Assembly: GCA_963777625.1 (NCBI GenBank)
Contig: CAVZRO010000029.1
Location: forward strand, 62,001-126,000
Direction of reading: 5' to 3'
DNA from: DATDIC01 sp963777625
GTDB taxonomy: Bacteria > Pseudomonadota > Alphaproteobacteria > Acetobacterales > Acetobacteraceae
DNA length: 64,000 nt
The translations under genes were made by a program, and so were the position numbers. Positions within the stretch are counted from its first letter, which is position 1; every line of letters starts with the position of its first letter. Below the pieces are notes generated by a model. That model was not told the origin of the DNA. It made no database searches and saw nothing but the letters and a program-made list of their open reading frames with translations. This document shows, in pieces, positions 33,340 through 42,301 of this stretch.

Positions 33340-34848
33340 TTGCAGCCGAGGCTGGCAGGCAGGCTCGCAAGCCTGTCCGGCTGGCGGGCCGATCTGGCGG
33401 CGTTCCTGTTCGGGATGATTGCCGCGGCGGCATTGCCGCCGGTGTTCGCCCTGCCAGTGCTGCTGGTGTCCGTCCCGGCGCTGCTGCACCTGATCGATGC
33501 GACGCCCGGCCCGCGTACCGCCGCCCGCCGGGGCTGGTGGTTCGGTTTCGGGGTGCATCTGGTCGGGCTTTACTGGGTGACGGAAGCCATCCTGATCGAG
33601 GCCGCGCGGTTCTGGTGGTTCGTCCCCATCGCCGTGCCGGCGTTGGCGGCGACCCTGGCCGTGTTCATCGCACCCGCGGCGGCGCTGGCGCGGGTGGCAG
33701 CGCCGGGCTGGCCGCGCGTGCTGACGCTGGGCGGCGCATGGGTGCTGGGAGATGTTGCGCGCCAGTTCGTGCTCACCGGATTTCCGTGGAACCTATGGGG
33801 CAGCGTGTGGGAGTTCCCGGGGCCGCTCGGCGACGTATTCATCCAGCCGGCGGCGTGGGTCAGCGTGCACGGGTTGACGCTGGTCACCTTGCTGCTTGCG
33901 GCGACGCCGGTGCTGGGTTGGGGGTTCCGTCTGGCGGGGCTCGGGCTGCTGGTTGCCTGGGGAACGGCCGGGCTGATCCGCCTGCAATCGCCGCTGCCGG
34001 TGGTCAGCCCGGGGCTGCAAGCCGTCCTGGTTCAGGGCGACATCGCGGAGGGCCAGAAATGGAATCAGGTTCTGGCGATGCGGATTTTCGATCGGTATCT
34101 CGAGCTGACGCGGGAAGGCGTGAGCGCGGCCGGGCCGGGCGCGAAAGTGGTGATCTGGCCGGAAACCGCCAGTCCCTACCTGATCGACCGCGAGCCGCTG
34201 GCCCGCCAGGCGATTGCACAGGCCAGCGGAGGTGCCCCTGCCGTGGTCGGATCGGTCCGGTTCAACGCGGCGGGGCGGCCGTACAACTCATTGTTTGTGC
34301 TGGGTGACCGAGGCGACATCCTTGGCCGCTACGACAAGTGGCATCTGGTTCCGTTCGGGGAATACCAGCCGGACTGGGTCCCGCTTCCGGTCCAGGTGGT
34401 GCCCGGGGGCGGTTTCGCCCGTGGCAGCGGCCCTGAAACGCTGCATGTCCCGGGATTGCCGCCGTTTGGCGCATTTATTTGCTATGAGGCGATCTTCCCC
34501 GGGCAAGTCGTCGACGAGGCCGACCGGCCGGCCTGGATGGTGAACATCACGAACGACGCCTGGTTCGGCAATTCGACCGGCCCGCGTCAGCATCTGGCGG
34601 CGGCGCGCATACGTGCCGTGGAAGAAGGGCTGCCGCTGATGCGCGCCGCCAATACGGGGATATCCGTTGCATTCGATGCGCGAGGTCATGAGCTGGGGCG
34701 GATCGGCCTCGATCGCACGGGCGTCATCGCGGTCCCGCTGACCAGGCCGATGCCGGCCACGCTGTTTTCCCGGGTCGGTCTGCCGCTTCCGATCGGGTTG
34801 TCTGCCCTGGCGCTGGTAGTGGGTTTGGTGGGGTATCGCCGGCATTGA
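33340..34848 (+). CDS. lnt: Apolipoprotein N-acyltransferase
   Basis: About 502 residues. An N-terminal membrane domain (DLAAFLFGMIAAAALPPVFALPVLL, WWFGFGVHLVGLYWVTEAIL) is followed by a nitrilase-type periplasmic domain. The catalytic triad is Glu in VVIWPETASPYL, Lys in YDKWHLVPFGEYQP, and Cys in FGAFICYEAIFPG; NITNDAWFGNSTGPRQHLAAARIRA follows, and a C-terminal helix closes the protein. Lnt adds the third acyl chain to lipoproteins. No ATG occurs in frame near the expected N-terminus, so TTG at 33340 is tentative. Five ATG- or CTG-containing 12-bp repeats just upstream are in another frame. Confidence 0.93.
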   Translation: MQPRLAGRLASLSGWRADLAAFLFGMIAAAALPPVFALPVLLVSVPALLHLIDATPGPRTAARRGWWFGFGVHLVGLYWVTEAILIEAARFWWFVPIAVPALAATLAVFIAPAAALARVAAPGWPRVLTLGGAWVLGDVARQFVLTGFPWNLWGSVWEFPGPLGDVFIQPAAWVSVHGLTLVTLLLAATPVLGWGFRLAGLGLLVAWGTAGLIRLQSPLPVVSPGLQAVLVQGDIAEGQKWNQVLAMRIFDRYLELTREGVSAAGPGAKVVIWPETASPYLIDREPLARQAIAQASGGAPAVVGSVRFNAAGRPYNSLFVLGDRGDILGRYDKWHLVPFGEYQPDWVPLPVQVVPGGGFARGSGPETLHVPGLPPFGAFICYEAIFPGQVVDEADRPAWMVNITNDAWFGNSTGPRQHLAAARIRAVEEGLPLMRAANTGISVAFDARGHELGRIGLDRTGVIAVPLTRPMPATLFSRVGLPLPIGLSALALVVGLVGYRRH

Positions 34849-34907
34849 TGAGGCGTGTCCATTTTTTTACGAGAGTAGATGCATAATTCGATACGGAAAC
34901 CCTTGCG

Positions 34908-34966
34908 CCAACCGAAATGTTGGACTATTCCCGGTTGTAGGTTTCGATTTCCCTAACGCCGGTTGT
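34908..34966. promoter_or_regulatory. Repeated CCGGTTGT boxes before the XRE gene
   Basis: CCGGTTGT occurs at 34931-34938 and again at 34959-34966, and an inverted CCAACCG lies at 34908-34914. An AT-rich TTTATATA follows at 34969. The three boxes lie 70-130 bases before the XRE regulator start and could be its autoregulatory sites. Confidence 0.35.
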
Positions 34967-35034
34967 GGTTTATATAGGTCCCGAGCGGCGCAGGCGGGTA
35001 GCGAGGCAGGTGCATAGTGACAGGGAGCACGGTC

Positions 35035-35514
35035 ATGCTGGACCAGACCAAGGGTAGTCCGTCTGAAGGGCGCCCCGATCAGGCTGGCGTGGCTGAAAGG
35101 GATGCCCGCCCCAGCCCGATCGACATCCATGTGGGTACCCGTATCCGGCTGCGCCGGACATTGCTTGGCATGTCGCAGGAACGCCTGGGCGATGCGCTCG
35201 GGCTGACGTTTCAGCAGATTCAGAAATACGAGCGTGGCGTGAACCGCGTCGGGGCCTCCAGGCTGTTCGATCTGTCGCGCGTCCTGGATGTGCCGATCAG
35301 CTTCTTTTTTGACGATATGCCCGACAGCCTGGCCGGGGGCGGCGCGGCCCGACGCGCTGTCGGCTTCAATGAGCAGCAGGATGGCTTTGGCGACGACACC
35401 ATGAGTCGCCGCGAAACACTTGAGCTGGTGCGCGCCTATTACCGCATCGGGGATCCGGCGTTGCGCAAGAAAGTCTTTGAGCTGATCAGGTCGATGGGGC
35501 CAGCGGAGAGCTGA
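35035..35514 (+). CDS. XRE family helix-turn-helix transcriptional regulator
   Basis: About 159 residues. The HTH is VGTRIRLRRTLLGMSQERLGDALGLTFQQIQKYERGVNRVGASRLFDLSRVLDVPISFFF. A C-terminal four-helix-like tail (SRRETLELVRAYYRIGDPALRKKVFELIRSM) is typical of the alphaproteobacterial XRE proteins usually found between lnt and metK. ATG at 35035 follows GGGAGC; a GTG at 35017 would add six residues. Not part of a toxin-antitoxin pair: no toxin-like gene is adjacent. Confidence 0.93.
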   Translation: MLDQTKGSPSEGRPDQAGVAERDARPSPIDIHVGTRIRLRRTLLGMSQERLGDALGLTFQQIQKYERGVNRVGASRLFDLSRVLDVPISFFFDDMPDSLAGGGAARRAVGFNEQQDGFGDDTMSRRETLELVRAYYRIGDPALRKKVFELIRSMGPAES

Positions 35515-35614
35515 TCCGCACGCTCGCGCGCGCGACTCGCTAGGCACGAAACCGCCATAGGCGCAAGCGATCATTCACGTTGACCGAGACCGCAGCGGCG
35601 GGTACCCAATTGAT

Positions 35615-36316
35615 GTGTCCGCCGCCGAGTCCCGCTCTGCCATACGCGTTCGTGGTCGCTCATTCATGGCGCTCGTGCTTGCGCCTGAGCCGCCATTAGC
35701 CGATTGGCTCGCCGCTCTTGATGCGCAGATCGCGCGCGCTCCGTCGTTCTTCGATGCGCGTCCGGTGCTGCTCGATCTTGCCGGATTGCCGCGCGAGCAG
35801 CCGGACGTTGCAGGATTGATTGCGGCGCTTGCCGACCGAGGGATTCGCATTATCGGGACCGAGGGCGCGCACCCGTCCTGGGCTGGTGTGGAGAAATGGG
35901 GTGGGCCGATCGGCACCGCCAAAGGCGCCGGGCGGCCACTGGATGTTCCTGACGAGCATCGGCCGGCACCGCCCGCCGCCGCTGATGCGAGCACCTTGAT
36001 GGTCGATCAGGCGGTGCGCTCCGGCCAGTCGATCGTGCACGAACAAGGCGATGTCGTCATCGTCGGTTCGGTCGCCTGGGGGGCGGAGATCGTGGCGGGT
36101 GGCTCGATCCATGTGTACGGCGCCTTGCGTGGGCGCGCGATTGCTGGCCTCAGCGGCAACAAGGGTGCGCGGATCTTCTGTCGCAAACTCGAAGCCGAGT
36201 TGCTGGCTATCGAGGGTGTGTACAGGACTGCCGACGATATGGACCGCTCGTTGCACGGGCGTGCGGTGCAGGCGTGGCTCGACGGCGAAACGATGGTCAT
36301 TGCAGCATTGGACTGA
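35615..36316 (+). CDS. minC: Septum site-determining protein MinC
   Basis: 233 residues. The N-terminal domain (IRVRGRSFMALVLAPEPPLADWLAALDAQIARAPSFFDARPVLLDLAGL) inhibits FtsZ assembly. The C-terminal beta-helix domain (SGQSIVHEQGDVVIVGSVAWGAEIVAGGSIHVYGALRGRAIAGL) binds MinD and has the usual GSV..GAEI..GGSIHVYG..RGRA pattern. GTG start at 35615. First gene of minCDE, followed by minD after 13 bases. Confidence 0.96.
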   Translation: MSAAESRSAIRVRGRSFMALVLAPEPPLADWLAALDAQIARAPSFFDARPVLLDLAGLPREQPDVAGLIAALADRGIRIIGTEGAHPSWAGVEKWGGPIGTAKGAGRPLDVPDEHRPAPPAAADASTLMVDQAVRSGQSIVHEQGDVVIVGSVAWGAEIVAGGSIHVYGALRGRAIAGLSGNKGARIFCRKLEAELLAIEGVYRTADDMDRSLHGRAVQAWLDGETMVIAALD

Positions 36317-36329
36317 AAGGAAGGGGAGC

Positions 36330-37151
36330 ATGGCGCAGGTCGTGGTCGTGACATCCGGCAAAGGCGGCGTCGGCAAGACCACCTCGACGGCGGCTCTGGG
36401 GGCGGCGCTCGCCCAGGGCGGCGAGAATGTCGTGGTGGTGGATTTCGACGTCGGCCTGCGCAACCTCGATCTGGTGATGGGGGCGGAACGACGTGTGGTG
36501 TTCGACCTTATCAACGTGGTGCAGGGCGACGCCAAGCTGCCGCAGGCGTTGATCCGCGACAAGCGGCTGGAGAATCTCTCGCTGTTGCCAGCGTCCCAGA
36601 CCCGCGACAAGGAGGCGCTGACGCCGGAAGGCGTGGAGCGCGTCATCGGCGAGTTGCGGGAGAAATTCGACTGGATCATCTGCGACAGCCCGGCCGGCAT
36701 CGAGCGGGGCGCCACCATGGCGATGCGGCACGCCGACGCCGCGGTGGTGGTCACTAACGCGGAAGTTTCGTCGGTGCGCGATTCCGACCGCATCATCGGA
36801 CTGCTCGATTCCAAGACCGAAAGGGCCGAACGCGGGCAGAAGATGCCCAAGCACCTGTTGCTGACCCGCTACGACGCGGCCCGGGCGGCGCGTGGGGAGA
36901 TGCTGAAGACCGAGGACGTGCTGGAGATTCTGTCGATCCCCCTGCTTGGCATCATCCCGGAAAGCCAGGAGGTGTTGCGCGCCTCCAATCTCGGGGCGCC
37001 CATAACCATCAGCAATCCGGCCTCGCCGGCGGCGCGGGCTTATGCCGAGGCGGCGAAGCGGCTGAAGGGCGAGCAGATCAAGGTCACCATCCCGGTCGCG
37101 CAGCGGACTGGTTTCATCGGCAAGCTGTTCGGCCGGAGGGCCGTGGCATGA
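36330..37151 (+). CDS. minD: Septum site-determining ATPase MinD
   Basis: 273 residues. The deviant Walker A KGGVGKTT lies at the N-terminus (VVVTSGKGGVGKTTSTAALG), with VVVVDFDVGLRNLDLVMG and DWIICDSPAGIERGA as switch and Walker B regions. The C-terminal amphipathic membrane-targeting sequence is GFIGKLFGRRAVA. Strong ribosome binding site GGAAGGGG. Overlaps minE by ATGA. Recruits MinC to the membrane and is displaced by MinE. Confidence 0.98.
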   Translation: MAQVVVVTSGKGGVGKTTSTAALGAALAQGGENVVVVDFDVGLRNLDLVMGAERRVVFDLINVVQGDAKLPQALIRDKRLENLSLLPASQTRDKEALTPEGVERVIGELREKFDWIICDSPAGIERGATMAMRHADAAVVVTNAEVSSVRDSDRIIGLLDSKTERAERGQKMPKHLLLTRYDAARAARGEMLKTEDVLEILSIPLLGIIPESQEVLRASNLGAPITISNPASPAARAYAEAAKRLKGEQIKVTIPVAQRTGFIGKLFGRRAVA

Positions 37152-37420
37152 GCCTGCTGACCATGTTTCGCCGGCGCAATTCGGCGCCGGTGGCGCGCGA
37201 GCGACTACAGGTGCTGCTGGCGCATGAACGCGCCGTGGTGGGCGGCTCCGACCTGATCTCGATCCTGCAGGAGGAGATCCTGGCGGTGATCGCCCGGCAC
37301 GTGCACGTGGAGCGCGACAACGTGCAGATCAAGCTCGATCGTGGCGACCCGATCTCGACGCTGGAGATCGACGTCGAGGTTCCCAGCATGCTGCGCGGGG
37401 CGGTGTTCGGGCGCGGGTAG
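37148..37420 (+). CDS. minE: Cell division topological specificity factor MinE
   Basis: 90 residues. The N-terminal membrane/MinD-binding helix MSLLTMFRRRNSAPVARERLQVLLAHERA is followed by the topological specificity domain DLISILQEEILAVIARHVHVERDNVQIKLDRGDPISTLEIDVEVP. Translationally coupled to minD through ATGA. Confidence 0.97.
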   Translation: MSLLTMFRRRNSAPVARERLQVLLAHERAVVGGSDLISILQEEILAVIARHVHVERDNVQIKLDRGDPISTLEIDVEVPSMLRGAVFGRG

Positions 37421-37484
37421 CTGGGGCATGATCGCTTCAGGATGACGCGGTCATGCTGTCAGGCGATCACGTTCCAGTATTTTG

Positions 37485-37499
37485 AGCGTGGTTCACGCT
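37485..37499. terminator. Hairpin between convergent minE and phasin genes
   Basis: AGCGTG-GTT-CACGCT, a 6-bp stem with a 3-base loop, flanked by T-rich sequence on both sides (TTTT before, TTTAT after). It directly abuts the phasin TAA. It could terminate both convergent genes, but the stem is short. Confidence 0.4.
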
Positions 37500-37928
37500 T
37501 TATCCTGTTTTCTCCGCCATCGCCTTCACCTCGTCCATGGCTTCGGTGAAGCGACGGTTGAGCAGCGTCAGTGCCTCTTCATTGGAACGCTGGATCAGAT
37601 CCCTCAGCTCCTTCAGATTGGCCACTGCGTGCTCGTAGGCCTGCTTGATCAGCTCGGCCTGTCGTGCGGCCTTGGCCTGCGGTGCGTCGGCGCCCGATAG
37701 CGCGCGCACCGCTTCGGTCATTTCCGCCATCGATTGCTGCATGATCTCCATATTCCGGCGCGCAACCGCCTGCGCGCCCTCCAGCGCGATACGGTTGGCG
37801 GCCGACAGCGCCTCCATGTTGCGCCGCGCCGCGGTGGTGAACGCCTCCATATCGGGGACGGCGGGGAACTTCATCTCGGCGAACAAACGGCGGAAATCGA
37901 ACTCGGAGCCGGTGGGATCGAGCGGCAT
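37500..37928 (-). CDS. Phasin family protein (polyhydroxyalkanoate granule-associated)
   Basis: 142 residues, helical and Ala-, Glu- and Met-rich, with the phasin pattern FRRLFAEMKFPAVPDMEAFTTAARRNMEALSAANRIALEGAQAVARRNMEIMQQSMAEMTEAVRAL. Heptad-like spacing in the second half (QAELIKQAYEHAVANLKELRDLIQRSNEEALTLLNRRF) suggests coiled coil. Phasins coat PHA granules. No phaC, phaA or phaB is in the window, so the pathway is inferred from the family only. The TetR gene lies upstream on the same strand. Confidence 0.92.
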   Translation of the reverse strand: MPLDPTGSEFDFRRLFAEMKFPAVPDMEAFTTAARRNMEALSAANRIALEGAQAVARRNMEIMQQSMAEMTEAVRALSGADAPQAKAARQAELIKQAYEHAVANLKELRDLIQRSNEEALTLLNRRFTEAMDEVKAMAEKTG

Positions 37929-38000
37929 GGGTTTTCCTTTCGCTCCTGCAAACGCGCCGGCGGTGCCGGCGCGGGTCGACCGGTCAGTCCGCCCCGGAAT

Positions 38001-38723
38001 TCACGCCGGCAATTCCGGGGGCAGCGGCATGGTGGGCGGCATCGGCGGGGGTATCCGCGGTTCTTCGGGGGGGTCCGCGGGTGCCGGCGGTGGCGGGGAT
38101 TCGGGAGACGGTGGCTCCCCTGGCGGGATCTCGTCACCCGGGGAGGACGGCGTTGGCGGGGCCGCGCCACCGAGCCAGCCGGCGAGCCGCTCCACACGGC
38201 CCAACGCCGAATCCATCGCCGCCATGGTGTGGGACATGTCGGTGGTCTCATCGGATTGCCAGGTGCGGATCGCCCACATCCAGACGCCGAGCAACCCCTT
38301 CACGCGCAATTCGCCCCGCAGCCCGTAGGTCGCCACGCCGGCCGCCTGTAGCATCCAGCGCATACTTCGCCGCGTGGCGCAGGCCAGCAACAGCGCTGTC
38401 TCCGGCTCGCGCGGCAGCGCGCGCAGCAATGCCAGCACACCTTCACGATGGGTCTGCAGCGTATCGATCCGTTGCATCAGCAAATAGAACAGCCGGTCAC
38501 GGACCGTGCCTTCGCGCGGCGGCTCCGCCAGTGCAGCCTGGTCGGCCAGACGACCGAATCGCAGCAGGATGGCTGCCCGCCCGGGAAAACGCTCGCGCGC
38601 CCGCGCCAGCGACACGCCGGCGCGCGTGGCCGCTTCGGCGGCATTCACCCGGTGCCAGCCGCGTTCCGACGCCAGCGCGAACGCGGCGGCGATCAGGGCT
38701 TTGTCAAACTCAGCGTCGTCCAT
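38001..38723 (-). CDS. TetR/AcrR family regulator with proline-rich tail
   Basis: 240 residues. The N-terminal HTH is FDKALIAAAFALASERGWHRVNAAEAATRAGVSLARARERFPGRAAILLRF. The ligand-binding part includes DRLFYLLMQRIDTLQTHREGVLALLRALP. The last 45 residues are almost all Pro, Glu, Ser and Gly (GDEIPPGEPPSPESPPPPAP...), an unusual disordered tail. COQ9-like/TetR-like alternatives were considered; the RLFYLLMQRID pattern also occurs in COQ9-family proteins. It sits upstream of the phasin gene on the same strand and may regulate PHA metabolism. Confidence 0.75.
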   Translation of the reverse strand: MDDAEFDKALIAAAFALASERGWHRVNAAEAATRAGVSLARARERFPGRAAILLRFGRLADQAALAEPPREGTVRDRLFYLLMQRIDTLQTHREGVLALLRALPREPETALLLACATRRSMRWMLQAAGVATYGLRGELRVKGLLGVWMWAIRTWQSDETTDMSHTMAAMDSALGRVERLAGWLGGAAPPTPSSPGDEIPPGEPPSPESPPPPAPADPPEEPRIPPPMPPTMPLPPELPA

Positions 38724-38754
38724 GCAGGGAACATGGATGTACTTATCGTGGTTG

Positions 38755-39568
38755 TCAGCCCGCGAGTTCGCGAGAACGCCGGGTCGCGGCGTCGACCGCC
38801 TGGCTTAATGTTCGCGGCCAAGCCTCCGAGGCCATCAACACGCCGAGTGCAGCCTCCGTCGTGCCGCCCGGGCTGGTGACCGCCTTGCGCAGATCAGCCG
38901 CGTCGTCCGCGGAGGCGGCCAGGAGCGCCCCGGAGCCCGACACGGTCCGCCGTGCCAGCAGGCGGGCAAGATCGGCGGGAATGCCCTGCTCGAGCGCGGC
39001 ACGCTCCAACAGCTCGGCGAGCAGGAACACATAGGCCGGGCCACTGCCCGACACCGCGGTCACCGGATCGAGCAAATCTTCATTGTCCACCCACGCGACG
39101 GCGCCGATGGCCCGCAGCAGCGACTCGCATAGGTCTCGCTGGGCTGGCGCGACGCCGGTCGCGGGGCAGGCAACGGTCACACCCTGCCGCACCGCGGCCG
39201 GCGTGTTCGGCATGGCGCGCACGATAGCCGCATCGGTTCCGACCATCGCCCGAATTCCGCTGATCGTACAGGCCGGCCATGATCGACAGGAACACCGACA
39301 GCCCGCCATAGCCCGCATAGTCGGGCAGCGTTGCCGCGGCGTTCTGCGGCTTCACGGCGAACACCACCGCCTCGGGGGTGAATTCCGACGGGATCGCCGC
39401 CGGCTCCGCTACCACCAGCAGATCGGGGCCGGCCTGGGCGAGCGCGGCGGGTGCCGGATCGACCGCTACCGACGGTGCAAGCCCGCGTTCCCGCCAGCCG
39501 GCAAGCATCGCACTACCCATGCGGCCGCACCCGACCAGCAGGATCGGCGGTATCCGGTCGTCGCTCAT
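38755..39568 (-). pseudogene. proC: Pyrroline-5-carboxylate reductase, one-base frameshift
   Basis: The first frame starts at 39568 (MSDDRIPPILLVGCGRMGSAMLAGW, NAD(P)-binding GxGxxG) and runs through VVFAVKPQNAA and GLSVFLSIMAGL. The frame then switches at about 39268. The second frame continues TISGIRAMVGTDAAIVRAMPNTPAAVRQGVT, DPVTAVSGSGPAYVFLLAELLERAA and VTSPGGTTEAALGVL to a stop at 38755. The join needs removal of one T on the minus strand. All ProC motifs are intact. The start overlaps the ybjN stop by ATGA. Loss would mean proline auxotrophy unless a paralogue exists. Confidence 0.88.
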
Positions 39569-40071
39569 GCCTCGCCGACACATTCGAGCATGGCGGCGTC
39601 CAGCGCGTCGGTCGGCGTTTTGCCGCCCCACAGCACGAACTGGAATGCCGGGAAGAAGCGCTCGCATTCCGTGATGGCGATATCGACCATATCCTCCAGG
39701 CTTTCCGAGGACGCACCCGGGGCGCCCCGCAGCAGCACGGCGTGGCGGAACACCGGCATTCCGTCGTCCGGGTCCATCCCGAAATGGCCGATCCACAGCC
39801 GTTCGTTGGCGAGGGCCAGCAGTTCGTACAGGGCGGAGCGACGTTTGGCCGGCACCTTCAGGTCGAAGGTGCAGGTGAAATGCATGGCGCTGATCTCCTG
39901 CGACCAGTTGAAGTAAAGCCCGTAGTCGCACCAGCGGCCGGGTGCTTCAGCGGCCATTTCGGTCTCGCTGCGTCGATCGAAGGCCCAGTCATTGGCCAGG
40001 ACAATCTGCTCGAGCGCATCGAGCGGGTTGGACGCCGTATCGTGCTGCTGGATGCTGGTTGTGGCGGACAT
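39565..40071 (-). CDS. YbjN domain-containing protein
   Basis: 168 residues, with the YbjN fold pattern: LEQIVLANDWAFDRRSETEMAAEAPGRWCDYGLYFNWSQEISAMHFTCTFDLKVP, then LLALANERLWIGHFGMDPDDGMPVFRHAVLLRG. The family resembles type III secretion chaperones in fold; its role in alphaproteobacteria is not established. It is coupled to proC (ATGA), a pairing that is common in this group. Confidence 0.88.
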   Translation of the reverse strand: MSATTSIQQHDTASNPLDALEQIVLANDWAFDRRSETEMAAEAPGRWCDYGLYFNWSQEISAMHFTCTFDLKVPAKRRSALYELLALANERLWIGHFGMDPDDGMPVFRHAVLLRGAPGASSESLEDMVDIAITECERFFPAFQFVLWGGKTPTDALDAAMLECVGEA

Positions 40072-40313
40072 GAGGGGTCTCCCGTCTCAAGAGGGAAGGC
40101 CGGGCCGGGTAACGAGCCGGAATCGTCCGGAATGCGAAATCTTGCGGTCCAGGCCCTTGGAAGCCACGATTCGTAGCCTACCGGCGTGTTGTGCCGTGCC
40201 GCAAGTACTACGCTCGCACGACGATGATGACTGGTTGATTGAAAACGGCTCCGCGCGGCGACAGGTCCTGGTTGACTCCCGGCGAAACCCGGCAGAGCAG
40301 CGGCCGCTTCACG

Positions 40314-41937
40314 TCAATCTTCAATGGCTGGAATCATCGCGCGCGACTTGTCGCCTCCGCGTGCCAGCGGGGTTCGCGAGAGCGGGCACGCCAGGATGCC
40401 GTCGTCGTCCAGGTTGGAATGTACCACAGCACATGACCCGTCCCGGCGCAGGTTGTACGCGCGCAAGGTCGTATCGGCGGCTCCTGGGCTCTCCCGCGGC
40501 ATTTCCAGGCCCCAGAGGGGGCCATCGTGGCTGCTGATCGCATCCGCCACGGCGCGCGCCAGGCGGTTGCGATCGCCCGGGTGCACCAGATTGCTGTCCG
40601 CGCCGACGAATCGTATGTCCGGCCGAACGAAAGCGGCGACATAAGCCATGGGCGACGGGTCGAGCAGGACGACGAGGCTGCCGGGTGGAAACGGCGGCGG
40701 CTGCACATCGACTGCGAGCTTTCCTGCCGGCGTTCGGCCCCAGTCGGGATAAATCGTCAGGCCAATCATGAGCGTGGCCAGCGCAGCGGTGCTTATGCGC
40801 TGAAGCGAGTCCGGCAGTGACCGCAGCACCGGCCGCAATGCCAGCATGATGAGCACGCCGCTGAGCAGCTCCAGCACCGCCAGATAGCGCAGGATCGAAA
40901 AGAGCATCTCCCATGCAACAAAGGACACGGCCCAGAATGCCAGCAACGCGGCTACCATCCGGTCCGGTCCCCGCCATCGACGGGCGGCGCCGATTGCCAG
41001 TGCCACCGCCGAAATCCAACCCAGCAGGATGCGCGGATCGCGGCTTCGCAGCTCGGTTACCAACGTTTGCGGGGTGAACGCCCAGTACAGCGGATAGGCG
41101 AGCGCCTGCCCGATCGACCGCGGCAGGAAGCGCCGGTCCGTCATGCTGACCGGGTCTGCCCACGGCGAGTGGAACAGCCCGTTGAAATACGGGAACACCG
41201 GGTCGCCGTAGCGTTCCCACAGGCCCCACCACCAGAATCCGCCGACGCACGCCGCACCGATCAATCCGCCACCGACCAGACCGACCAGCAGGCGCACGCG
41301 TCGCCCGGGGTTTGCAAGCAGCGGCAACATGACCAGCAACCCAAGCGCATACGGGGCCGCCGTGAGCTGGAGCCCGACGGCCGCGCCGCCCAGCGCGCCA
41401 GCCCCGAGGCTGGATGGTATCGAAGGCTCCGTGCGTGCATCCCCGAGCAGCAGCAGGATCGCGCCTAGCAGGCAACAGGCCGGTGCCATCACGCTCATTG
41501 TCGTCGCCAGGGTCGGTAACGCTGCCGCGCCGGTCAAGCCGATCAACACCGCGGCGAATGCCTGCCACCCAGGCAACAACCGGCATGCCAGCGTCAGCAG
41601 TAGCATCGCCGCCACGTGCATGCGGGACGGCGAGGGCCACCGAGAGCATCCGCGGCGCGCCGTTCAGCGCGGTCAGCAGCAGCACGTAAATCATATCCAG
41701 CAGCGGCGCATTGAAGGTCTGAATCTGCGCCGGCGCCAGGTCGACGCCCATGCGCCCGTTCAGGAACGCATAGCCATTGTACAGGTGATAGTTCCTGAGA
41801 TCCCAGTTCGCGTCCGGAGCGCTCAGCGCAGCGGCCGTGAGCACCGCGAGGGCGACCGTCAGCTCCGCTATTGCGATGAGCCGTACCGCGGGCCGGCCGG
41901 CCCCATCGAACCGCAGGGCGGAGACATCCGATGCCAT
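40314..41937 (-). pseudogene. Multi-span membrane protein, glycosyltransferase-like, one-base frameshift
   Basis: The first frame starts at 41937 (MASDVSALRFDGAGRPAVRLIAIAELTVALAVL) and includes a first periplasmic-type loop DANWDLRNYHLYNGYAFLNGRMGVDLAPAQIQTFNAPLLDMIYV. It continues to LSVALAVPHA. The frame changes at about 41616 by one extra base, after which VAAMLLLTLACRLLPG and at least nine more hydrophobic segments follow to a stop at 40314. The loop after helix 1 with NWDLRNYHLYNGYA recalls GT-C-type lipid-linked sugar transferases (ArnT/GT87-like), but I see no decisive catalytic motif. Rejoined length is about 540 residues. Confidence 0.7.
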
Positions 41938-41980
41938 GCGGCAGGCTTAGGCCGACCCGCTTGCCGGCGAGTTAAGGCGA

Positions 41981-42232
41981 CTATTTCGTGGCGGTGAATG
42001 CGTTGAAGGTGATCAGCGTGTAGGTGTCCTTCACGCCGGGCAGCGTTTGCAACCGCTCGGTGACGAACAAGCCAATGTCCTGAGCGGGGTCGAGATAGAA
42101 CTTTGCCAGCAGATCGTATTGTCCCGACGTGGAGTACAGCTCCGACATCTCGTCAATACCGTCGGCCGCCTCCTGCGCGACGCGGTAGGCCTGTCCCATT
42201 TCACACTTGATCATGACGAAGATCGCACGCAT
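41981..42232 (-). CDS. Stand-alone Lrp/AsnC ligand-binding (RAM) domain protein
   Basis: 83 residues: MRAIFVMIKCEMGQAYRVAQEAADGIDEMSELYSTSGQYDLLAKFYLDPAQDIGLFVTERLQTLPGVKDTYTLITF. This is the RAM domain of Lrp-type regulators without an HTH. A strong AAAGGAGGG precedes the ATG at 42232; the longer frame to 42625 runs antisense to the next gene. Such proteins may modulate Lrp by mixed oligomers or bind amino acids. It is divergent, 69 bases apart, from an acetolactate-synthase-like gene. Confidence 0.9.
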   Translation of the reverse strand: MRAIFVMIKCEMGQAYRVAQEAADGIDEMSELYSTSGQYDLLAKFYLDPAQDIGLFVTERLQTLPGVKDTYTLITFNAFTATK

Positions 42233-42301
42233 GAACCCTCCTTTAGCGCGGCGGCTGGGCAGCACAAGACCGTGCAACAGGGCCACCCAAGGGAGAATCA
42301 T

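Noticed and set aside
35035..35514. Antitoxin of a toxin-antitoxin pair
   Set aside because: No small toxin gene is adjacent, and the lnt-XRE order is the common housekeeping arrangement.
38001..38723. COQ9 instead of TetR
   Set aside because: The N-terminal helix-turn-helix is more TetR-like and no ubiquinone genes are near; COQ9-like identity remains a minor possibility noted in the entry.
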